NCBI GenBank assembly: GCA_009926815.1 | Contig: RFOC01000153.1 | Span: 1 to 5,124, forward strand | Direction: 5' to 3' | From: Planctomycetota bacterium | Lineage (GTDB): Bacteria; Planctomycetota; Phycisphaerae; Phycisphaerales; SM1A02 | Length of the DNA stretch: 5,124 nucleotides | Shown: piece by piece, positions 1 to 5,124 of the stretch | How positions within the stretch are numbered: position 1 is the first letter of the stretch | Layout: every line of letters starts with the position of its first letter | Program-made: the position numbers and the translations under genes | Notes under the pieces: model-generated | Database searches by the model: none | Told to the model about the DNA's origin: nothing | The model's input: only the letters and a program-made list of their open reading frames with translations

Positions 1-43
1 CCACGATCACGCGGACCACGATCACGCGGACCACGACCACGCC
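1..43. repeat. 15-base tandem repeat, about 2.9 copies
   Basis: The unit ccacgatcacgcgga occurs perfectly at 1-15 and 16-30. A third, slightly diverged and incomplete copy follows at 31-43 (ccacgaccacgcc). The period is a multiple of three, so copy-number change would keep the frame and lengthen or shorten the HDHAD tail. The array may extend upstream of the window. Confidence 0.85.
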
Positions 44-61
44 ACGGAGACCCACCCATGA
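1..61 (+). CDS. C-terminal end of a His/Asp-rich protein (partial)
   Basis: Reading from base 2, the last 19 codons of a gene that begins outside the window give HDHADHDHADHDHATETHP followed by TGA at 59-61. The tail alternates His and Asp in a repeated HDHAD unit. Such His/Asp-rich tails are common at the ends of metal-handling proteins (metallochaperones, metal transporters and their binding proteins), so a role in binding Zn, Ni or Co is possible but unproven, because the functional domain is not visible. The stop overlaps the next start as ATGA, which suggests translational coupling. All three plus-strand frames are open here. I chose this one because its stop sits exactly at the next gene's start and the peptide has a coherent composition, while the others give Pro/Arg- or Thr/Arg-rich strings. 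Confidence 0.55.
   Translation, partial: HDHADHDHADHDHATETHP
46..49 (+). promoter_or_regulatory. Shine-Dalgarno of the 59-residue gene
   Basis: GGAG lies 8 bases before the ATG at 58, inside the end of the upstream gene. It decides the start of the small gene, whose frame is otherwise open back to the window edge. Confidence 0.6.
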
Positions 62-237
62 AGGCCGAGAAGCTGCTCGCCGAGCTCAACCGACTGCGTC
101 AGGACCTGTCGAAGGATCCCAGGGACATCGAGTGGTTCACGCTGCACCACGTCTTCTGCTTCGTCAGCTACAAGATGGGCGATTTTCAGCGGTATCTCGA
201 CGAGGCCGTGAAGCCCGGCGAGCATCCGGAGGACTGA
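58..237 (+). CDS. small protein of unknown function, 59 residues
   Basis: I do not recognise this protein. It starts with MKAEKLLAEL and ends KPGEHPED. An amphipathic, charged N-terminal segment (residues 1-20, Leu spaced as in a helix) is followed by an aromatic-rich middle (about residues 25-45, with Trp, several Phe and Tyr, a His pair and one Cys) and a short acidic end. There is no signal peptide or membrane segment, so a small helical cytoplasmic protein is likely. Nearly all codons end in G or C, as in the neighbouring genes, which favours real coding over chance. The ATG has a GGAG 8 bases upstream and overlaps the stop of the His-rich gene, so the two are probably translated together. 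The frame is open to the window edge, so a longer form cannot be excluded, but the upstream extension would be a Pro/Arg/Gly repeat. An opposite-strand frame over the same bases looks like a shadow. Confidence 0.65.
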   Translation: MKAEKLLAELNRLRQDLSKDPRDIEWFTLHHVFCFVSYKMGDFQRYLDEAVKPGEHPED

Positions 238-255
238 GCGGCGCGGCCGCCGGGC
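213..255. repeat. 8-base inverted repeat around the 237 stop
   Basis: GCCCGGCG at 213-220 is the exact reverse complement of CGCCGGGC at 248-255, separated by 27 bases that include the stop of the small gene. The right arm ends three bases before the -10-like hexamer of ileS. It could form a hairpin at the end of the upstream transcript or mark a protein site. No T run follows, so it is not a standard intrinsic terminator. In DNA this GC-rich it may be chance. Confidence 0.3.
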
Positions 256-257
256 AC

Positions 258-263
258 TAGAAT
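258..263 (+). promoter_or_regulatory. putative -10 element of ileS, near-leaderless transcript
   Basis: TAGAAT matches the sigma-70 -10 consensus at five of six positions and is a rare AT-rich patch in the 38-base spacer. Its end lies 12 bases before the ileS ATG, so transcription would begin about 5-6 bases before the start codon. No convincing -35 is seen (the 235-240 region is TGAGCG). No Shine-Dalgarno precedes the ATG, which fits a leaderless or near-leaderless message. Confidence 0.4.
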
Positions 264-275
264 CGTCGCCCTGCC

Positions 276-3068
276 ATGGCCGACTTCAAGGACACGCTGA
301 ACCTGCCGAAGACGGACTTCGCCATGAAGGCGAACCTGTCCCAGAGCGAGCCCGCGTCGATGACGCGATGGCAGGGGCTCTACGAGCGTCTGCAGCAGGA
401 GCGGGCCTCGGCGCCGCTCTTCCGCTTCCATGACGGACCGCCGTACGCCAACGGTCCCATCCACGTGGGCCACATGGTGAACAAGGTGCTCAAGGACCTG
501 GTGGTCCGCAGCCGCCTGATGGAGGGCATGCGGGTTCCCTACACGCCGGGCTGGGACTGCCACGGCCTGCCCATCGAGCACCGCGTGGTCGGCGAGCTGG
601 TCAAGAAGGGCAAGATGAAGGACCTGGACGCGCTGCCCGCGGACGTGCGCCGCATGGCCATCCGCAAGGCCTGCGCGGCGGATGCCACCAAGTTCATCGG
701 CGTGCAGGCCAAGGGCATGCAGCGCCTGCTCACGCTGGCCGACTACGAGCATCCCTACATGACCATGGACCCGGCCTACGAGGCGGGCACGCTGCAGGTG
801 TTCGCCGACCTGCTGGATGCCGGCGTGGTCTTCCGCGAGCTCAAGCCGGTGCACTGGAGCGTGGCCAACCGCACCGCGCTGGCCGAGGCCGAGCTGGAGT
901 ACGAGGACCGCGAGGATCCGAGCATCTGGGTGGACTTCGAGGCCTGCGACGCCGAAGCCGTGGCGAGGGCGTTCGGGCTGGAATCGCTCGAGGCCCGCCC
1001 GAGCTTCGTGATCTGGACCACCACGCCCTGGACGCTTCCGGCGAACCTGGCCATCGCGGTGGGGCCCACCTACCGCTACGCGCTGGTCCGCATGGATGGC
1101 AGCGAGACGGTGGTGGCGGTGGACCTGCTGGCCAAGGTGAAGGCGGCCGTGGGCGCCGAGCAGGTCGAGGTGCTGGCCGAGACCGACGGCGCAAGGCTGG
1201 TCGGCCTGACCTATCGCCATCCGTTCTGCGATCGCGAGGGCCGGATCCTGGGCGCCGACCATGTCACGCTGGAGGACGGCACGGGCCTGGTGCACACCGC
1301 GCCCGGTCACGGCGAGGAGGACTGGCGCGCCGGCCGTCGCGAGGGTCTGCCCGCCTACTGCCCCGTGCGCGATGACGGCACCTACGACGACAGCGTGCCC
1401 GAGTGGCTGCGCGGCGTCAGCATCTGGGACGCCAACGACATGGTGATCCGGCGGCTGACCGAGAGCGGCCATCTGGTGCATCAGGTGCGCTTCACGCACA
1501 GCTATCCCCACGACTGGCGCAGCAAGACGCCGGTGATCTTCCGCGCCACCGAGCAGTGGTTCGTGGGTGTCGATCGCCCGGTGCGCGGCGGCGGCACGCT
1601 TCGGCAGATGGCCCTGCAGGCCGTGGAATCGAAGGTGAAGTTCCTGCCCGAATGGGGCCGCAACCGCCTTCGCGGCATGCTGGAGAGCCGTCCCGACTGG
1701 TGCCTGAGCCGCCAGCGCGCCTGGGGCCTGCCCATTCCCGCCTTCCGACTGCCGGATGGCTCGGCCTTCCTCACGCCCGCCAGCGTGCGGGCCGTGGCCG
1801 AGGTGGTGCGGCAGAAGGGCAGCGACGCGTGGTTCACCGAGCCGCCCGCGGTCCTGCTGGTGGGGTACGACCCCTCGAAGGATCCGCAGGCGCCCAAGGG
1901 CCTGCAGGTCGCATCGCTGGAGAAGCTCTTCGACATCTTCGATGTTTGGTTCGAGGCCGGCAGCAGCTGGAACAGCGTGCTGCGGGTGCGCGGGCAGGGC
2001 GTTCCCGCCGAGCTGTACCTGGAAGGCAGCGACCAGCACCGCGGCTGGTTCCAGCTGAGCCTGCTGCCGTCGCTGGGGGTGACCGGCGAGCCGCCGTTCC
2101 GCAGCCTGCTCACGCACGGCTTCGTGGTGGATCGCGATGGCCGGAAGATGAGCAAGAGCCTGGGCAATGCGCTGGAGGTCGAGGATCTGCTGAAGGACTT
2201 CGGCGCCGATGTCTGCCGATGGTGGGTCAGCGGACTGGCCTTCGAGAACGACATCCGGATGGACAAGTCGTACCTCGAGGCCGCGGGCGACGCCTACCGG
2301 AAGTTGCGCAACACGCTCCGCTTCCTGCTGGGCAACATCGGCGACCTGCCTGCCGGCGACGTGGTGGCGGAGGCCCTGAAGGCCGAGCCGGAATCGCTCG
2401 ATGGCTGGGCACTGGGCGAGCTGGCCCGGGTGCAGGCCGCCGTGCGCGATGCCTTCGCCCGCAACGCCTTCCGCGAGGCGCACCTGGCCCTCTTCGACTT
2501 CTGCAACGACACGCTCAGCAGCGTCTGGTGCGCCGCGGCCAAGGATCGCCTGTACTGCGATCGCGCCGATGCGCCGCGCCGCCGTCGCACGCAGCGGGTC
2601 ATGCGGCTCTGTGCGGAGAGCCTCTGCCGCATGCTGGCGCCCATCCTGCCGCACACCGCCGACGAGGCCTTCCGCGCCATGCATGGCGATGCCGCGTGCG
2701 TGCACGGTCAGCGACACCTGGAGTTCGCGTTCCAGGCGCACGCGGGCTGGAGCCGGGTCATGGCCATCCGGGAGTCCGCGCTCAAGGCGCTCGAGACCGC
2801 CAAGGCCTCCGGGGTGGAGAATCCGCTCGACGCGGGGCTGGTGCTGCCCGATCCGGATGGAGCGTTGAAGCCGTTCGCGGGTGATCTGGCCGATCTTCTG
2901 GGCGTCTCGCGCGTGCGCCTGGACGCCGGCGCCAGGGCGGTGGCCGTGGAGGACCTCCGCCAGGCCCCTCGCTGCGAGCGCAGCCGTCGCCGCGACGAGA
3001 GCGTGCGAACCCGAGCCAATGGCGCGTCGCTCTCCGATCGCGATGCCGAGGCCGTGGGCGCCGCCTGA
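276..3068 (+). CDS. ileS: isoleucyl-tRNA synthetase, C-terminal zinc knuckle degenerate
   Basis: This class I synthetase attaches isoleucine to tRNA-Ile in the cytoplasm, using ATP, and hydrolyses mischarged valine in its editing domain. At 930 residues it is close to the E. coli enzyme (938). The N-terminus carries the conserved LNLPKTDFAMKANL stretch. HVGH (HIGH motif) is at 63-66 and WDCHGLPIE at 93-101. The CP1 editing domain has the Thr-rich TTTPWTLPAN at 248-257 and GTGLVHTAPGHGEED at 335-349, with the conserved Asp at 349. DWCLSRQRAWG is at 474-484, YLEGSDQHRGWF ends at 592, and KMSKS is at 624-628. A helical anticodon-binding domain runs from about 666. This layout is the bacterial IleS1 type. 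The C-terminal C-X2-C...C-X2-C knuckle is reduced to C900, S903, S920 and D923 at conserved spacing. An in-frame TAG at 258-260, with no start codon after it until 276, fixes the ATG. No Shine-Dalgarno is visible. The next gene follows after 31 bases, probably as an operon. Confidence 0.97.
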   Translation: MADFKDTLNLPKTDFAMKANLSQSEPASMTRWQGLYERLQQERASAPLFRFHDGPPYANGPIHVGHMVNKVLKDLVVRSRLMEGMRVPYTPGWDCHGLPIEHRVVGELVKKGKMKDLDALPADVRRMAIRKACAADATKFIGVQAKGMQRLLTLADYEHPYMTMDPAYEAGTLQVFADLLDAGVVFRELKPVHWSVANRTALAEAELEYEDREDPSIWVDFEACDAEAVARAFGLESLEARPSFVIWTTTPWTLPANLAIAVGPTYRYALVRMDGSETVVAVDLLAKVKAAVGAEQVEVLAETDGARLVGLTYRHPFCDREGRILGADHVTLEDGTGLVHTAPGHGEEDWRAGRREGLPAYCPVRDDGTYDDSVPEWLRGVSIWDANDMVIRRLTESGHLVHQVRFTHSYPHDWRSKTPVIFRATEQWFVGVDRPVRGGGTLRQMALQAVESKVKFLPEWGRNRLRGMLESRPDWCLSRQRAWGLPIPAFRLPDGSAFLTPASVRAVAEVVRQKGSDAWFTEPPAVLLVGYDPSKDPQAPKGLQVASLEKLFDIFDVWFEAGSSWNSVLRVRGQGVPAELYLEGSDQHRGWFQLSLLPSLGVTGEPPFRSLLTHGFVVDRDGRKMSKSLGNALEVEDLLKDFGADVCRWWVSGLAFENDIRMDKSYLEAAGDAYRKLRNTLRFLLGNIGDLPAGDVVAEALKAEPESLDGWALGELARVQAAVRDAFARNAFREAHLALFDFCNDTLSSVWCAAAKDRLYCDRADAPRRRRTQRVMRLCAESLCRMLAPILPHTADEAFRAMHGDAACVHGQRHLEFAFQAHAGWSRVMAIRESALKALETAKASGVENPLDAGLVLPDPDGALKPFAGDLADLLGVSRVRLDAGARAVAVEDLRQAPRCERSRRRDESVRTRANGASLSDRDAEAVGAA

Positions 3069-3090
3069 ACCCGATTTCCTTCCCTCCAAC

Positions 3091-3094
3091 GGAG
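3091..3094 (+). promoter_or_regulatory. Shine-Dalgarno of the tRNA-binding protein gene
   Basis: GGAG lies 5 bases before the ATG at 3100. It decides this start, since the same frame stays open back into ileS to 2881. The 31-base spacer shows no promoter-like or terminator-like sequence, so the gene is probably read from the ileS transcript. Confidence 0.7.
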
Positions 3095-3099
3095 CCCGC

Positions 3100-3489
3100 A
3101 TGACCGACCCGCTTCCCAACATCGCCTACGACCTCTTCGCCAAGCTGGACCTGCGCGTGGCCACCATCGTGGCGGCGGAGCCGCACCCCAACGCGGACAA
3201 GCTGCTCAAGCTCAAGCTGGACGATGGAACGCCCCAGGGGCGTCAGGTCTGCGCAGGCATCAAGGCCTGGCACGACCCCGCCACGCTGGTGGGCAAGCAG
3301 GTGATCATCGTGGCCAACCTGGAGCCGCGCATGCTTCGTGGCGAGGTGAGCGCGGGCATGGTGCTGGCGGCGAGCGACCTGAAGGAAGGCGCGGCGCCCG
3401 GTGCCGACGGCAAGTTCGCCGATGACGCGCGCAACGTGATCGTGCTCACGGTCGACAAGCCCGTGAAGCCCGGCAGCAAGGTGAGCTGA
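3100..3489 (+). CDS. stand-alone tRNA-binding OB-fold protein (Trbp111 / MetRS C-terminal type)
   Basis: The 129-residue protein is essentially one tRNA-binding OB-fold domain, as found in Aquifex Trbp111, CsaA, the C-terminus of bacterial MetRS and Arc1p/EMAPII. Visible family signatures are FAKLDLRVATIV (13-24), HPNADKLLKLKLDDG (29-43), the VGKQVIIVANLEPRMLRG strand-loop region (64-81), and EVSAGMVLAAS (82-92). The C-terminal strand region includes VIVLTVDKPVKPGSKV. Family members bind the outside corner of tRNA without strong sequence preference and usually act as dimers, either alone or as a cofactor for a synthetase. Free forms are often annotated as MetRS beta subunit. No catalytic domain is attached. 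At 129 residues it is slightly longer than Trbp111, with a short N-terminal extension and an Ala/Gly/Asp-rich loop (about 95-110). It sits 31 bases after ileS on the same strand, and its stop directly abuts the stop of the convergent gene. Family assignment is firm; which synthetase it serves, if any, is not shown. Confidence 0.93.
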   Translation: MTDPLPNIAYDLFAKLDLRVATIVAAEPHPNADKLLKLKLDDGTPQGRQVCAGIKAWHDPATLVGKQVIIVANLEPRMLRGEVSAGMVLAASDLKEGAAPGADGKFADDARNVIVLTVDKPVKPGSKVS

Positions 3490-5124
3490 TCAGCCGGCCT
3501 TCCCGGCGGCCGGGGCGGGGGCCTCGGCGGTCTCCTCGTCGTCGCGGGTCAGGTGGAAGCCGTGACGCCGCCGGAGCTCATCGAGCCCGAAGGCCTTGTC
3601 CAGTCCCGATCCGCGGATGTCGTTGGTGAGCGTGTCGCGGAAGCGGGCGTTGGTGGTCATGGACTCGTAGTCCTCGCGATACAGCGGGAAGACCTGGTCG
3701 ATGCGGCAGGCCACCAGGGCCATGTTCGCCGGCGAGGTGGCCACCACGATGCGATCCGCCTCGGGCACCGAAGCGAGATCGGCGGGCAGCGCGATGGCCT
3801 TGACCACGATGGCCTTCGCCAGAGCCTCGTCGGGCTTCAGGCCGGGCAGGGTGGTGGGGATGCGCAGCCCGTACTGGAGCATGGCCGCGTCGGCCTCGCG
3901 GATGTTCGGAGCGGATTCCACCTGGCTGCCCCACGCCGAGGCGAGCGCGGGCAGTCCCGCCCTGGCCTGGGTCTCGATCTCGCCGCGGCGAGCCTCGAGC
4001 GTCTCGAAGCGCATGATGCGAGCCGTGTCCTCCATCAACTGGGCGCTGACCTCGTCGATGCCGGAGGCGTCGTGGGCCGGCGAGGCCTCGAGCACGCGGA
4101 ACGCGTACAGGTCGGTCGGCACGCCCGAGGCGGAGCCCATGCCGCGAAGTGGCGGGCCGATCACGCCCACCTGCACGATGCCCCGGACCATCTCCGGCTT
4201 CAGCTCGCGCGTCTGCTCGATGACTTCCTCGGCACGCATGGGCTGGTTGCCGAAGCGGGTCGTGCTGGCGCTGCCCAGGCCGGGCACCGAGGTGATCTCG
4301 CGCAGCGTGACGGGCCCCAGCCGCTCCACCTTCACGTCGCCCACGCGGAACTGCTGGCCCACGCTGGCGGCCATCGCGTCGAGGGTGGTGCCCGCGCCGC
4401 CCTCGGGCAGTCGGGCGTAGGCGCCATCCCGGGGCAGGCCGCGAAGGCCCAGCTGGGTCTGGTCCACCACGAACTTCGCGATCTCGTCCATGCGCTCGGC
4501 GGTGATCCGCTCCAGTTCCCGCTCGCGCACCTTGTCCTTGAAGGCGTCGAAGGAGGGATTCGCCTCCGTCAGGGGAACGCCGTAGGCCGCGGGGTTCCGC
4601 AGGAAGGCCTTCCGCAGCTCGACGCCGGAGAGGCGAGGATCCTCGGCCAGGCTGGCCCGAACCACCGAGACCGGCACCGAGAGCCACTCGAGCGTGACGC
4701 GGGCGGGCTGTCGGTAGCCGATGCCACCCCGACCCGAACCCGGTTCGGTGGCCGCGAATTCCTTCAGGAGCGCCTGCATCCGCTCGGGTGTGGGCGCGGG
4801 ATCGTCGGTGGGGAGCGGCCGGGCGGCGGAGATCACGACCACGTCGCCCGACACGCCTGACATGGCCTCGACCGCCTTGGCTTCCAGTCGGGCGTCGCTC
4901 AAGCGGGCCGCGTTGCCGGCGATGCCGATCATCCGGATCACGCCCTGCGTGGCGGCCAGCGTCTGCAGGACGGCCTGCGGCTGCAGCCCCGAGGTGGCAC
5001 AGAGCGAACGGAGCACCTGCTCGGGCGGTGTGCTGCCCGCCACCTGCTGAAGCACCACTTCGCCATCGCTCACGCCGCCCACCAGGCCCGCCTGGGTCGC
5101 TTCGCGCACCAGCAGGTACCAGAG
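3490..5124 (-). CDS. PpiD/SurA-like extracytoplasmic foldase (N-terminus missing)
   Basis: The frame stays open to the window edge, so 544 C-terminal residues are visible and the true start lies beyond 5124. A GTG at 5109 is available but is probably internal, because the residues before it (LWYLLV) continue the pattern. Numbering from the edge, residues 1-26 (LWYLLVREATQAGL...VSDGEV) resemble the SurA/PpiD N-terminal helical domain. PTPERMQALLKEF followed by GYRQPARVTLEWLSV (111-150) resembles the linker that leads into later domains in PpiD-like proteins. A charged helix, perhaps a coiled coil, spans about 191-222. DLYAFRVLEASPAHDASGID (338-357), followed by a helical stretch, matches the end of a PpiD-type parvulin region. 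I do not find the parvulin core signature itself (for example GGdLG), so isomerase activity is doubtful. The tail (527-544) is acidic, then Ala/Pro-rich. If the family is right, an N-terminal membrane anchor should lie just outside. The assignment rests on weak, family-level likeness. Confidence 0.5.
   Translation of the reverse strand, partial: LWYLLVREATQAGLVGGVSDGEVVLQQVAGSTPPEQVLRSLCATSGLQPQAVLQTLAATQGVIRMIGIAGNAARLSDARLEAKAVEAMSGVSGDVVVISAARPLPTDDPAPTPERMQALLKEFAATEPGSGRGGIGYRQPARVTLEWLSVPVSVVRASLAEDPRLSGVELRKAFLRNPAAYGVPLTEANPSFDAFKDKVRERELERITAERMDEIAKFVVDQTQLGLRGLPRDGAYARLPEGGAGTTLDAMAASVGQQFRVGDVKVERLGPVTLREITSVPGLGSASTTRFGNQPMRAEEVIEQTRELKPEMVRGIVQVGVIGPPLRGMGSASGVPTDLYAFRVLEASPAHDASGIDEVSAQLMEDTARIMRFETLEARRGEIETQARAGLPALASAWGSQVESAPNIREADAAMLQYGLRIPTTLPGLKPDEALAKAIVVKAIALPADLASVPEADRIVVATSPANMALVACRIDQVFPLYREDYESMTTNARFRDTLTNDIRGSGLDKAFGLDELRRRHGFHLTRDDEETAEAPAPAAGKAG

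Noticed and set aside
238..275. T-box riboswitch ahead of ileS
   Set aside because: T-boxes need a leader of well over 100 bases with a specifier stem and terminator. Only 38 bases separate ileS from the previous gene, with no such structure.
1228..2564. Two GCGATCGC palindromes (1228-1235 and 2557-2564), as in the cyanobacterial HIP1 element
   Set aside because: Both fall in ileS codons reading Cys-Asp-Arg. Two copies are too few to indicate HIP1, and the genes do not otherwise look cyanobacterial.
1403..2884. 493-codon plus-strand frame inside ileS
   Set aside because: It is a shadow in another frame, with an Arg/Ala/Gly/Pro-rich translation and no motif. The ileS frame is intact across the same bases.
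2881..3099. Longer N-terminus for the tRNA-binding protein, starting at GTG 2881
   Set aside because: The extension would overlap ileS out of frame by nearly 190 bases and gives a Trp/Ala/Arg-rich peptide unrelated to the family. ATG 3100 has a good Shine-Dalgarno and gives the expected domain length.
186..3122. 978-codon open frame on the minus strand opposite ileS
   Set aside because: Its translation is a low-complexity mix rich in Ala, Gly, His, Arg and Gln with no family motif, and it mirrors a clear ileS. Long antisense frames are expected in high-GC coding DNA where stop codons are rare.
3493..3513. Intrinsic terminator between the convergent genes
   Set aside because: Short GC-rich stems are possible (GCCGG/CCGGC or CCGGCC/GGCCGG), but no T run follows on either strand and the stretch encodes the end of the minus-strand protein.
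3553..4860. 435-codon plus-strand frame opposite the foldase-like gene
   Set aside because: The translation is rich in Gly, His, Arg and Ala, with no domain or ribosome site. The minus-strand frame has balanced composition and recognisable segments.

Overview
The window is gene-dense, high-GC bacterial DNA (roughly two thirds G+C by eye, with codon third positions almost all G or C). The best guess at a source is a high-GC planctomycete, perhaps of the Phycisphaerae type. This rests on the character of the minus-strand PpiD/SurA-like protein, the short spacers, and an isoleucyl-tRNA synthetase ending in a Cys-poor version of the usual zinc knuckle. It is a judgement from memory of protein families, not a database result, and no taxon is proven.

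Layout: bases 1-61 hold the last 19 codons of a plus-strand gene cut by the window edge. It encodes a His/Asp-rich tail built on a 15-base tandem repeat. Its stop overlaps the start of a 59-residue small gene (58-237, ATGA overlap, with its own Shine-Dalgarno). After a 38-base spacer with a -10-like hexamer comes ileS (276-3068). Thirty-one bases after its stop, with no terminator visible, a stand-alone tRNA-binding OB-fold protein of the Trbp111/MetRS-C-terminal type follows (3100-3489). Its stop codon directly abuts the stop codon of a long minus-strand gene (3490 to beyond 5124). That gene looks like a PpiD/SurA-type extracytoplasmic foldase with its N-terminus outside the window. No stretch over 300 bases lacks a gene, and I see no tRNA, rRNA, CRISPR, transposon or phage feature.

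How the genes work together: ileS and the OB-fold gene form a probable two-gene translation unit. The synthetase keeps its catalytic and editing motifs. The four-Cys zinc knuckle at its C-terminus, which in the E. coli-type enzyme contributes to function with tRNA, keeps only one of four Cys at exactly conserved spacing. The next gene encodes a free tRNA-binding domain, so the two may act as partners. This is the most interesting idea here, and it is inference. The minus-strand gene would act outside the cytoplasm and has no evident functional tie to the pair.
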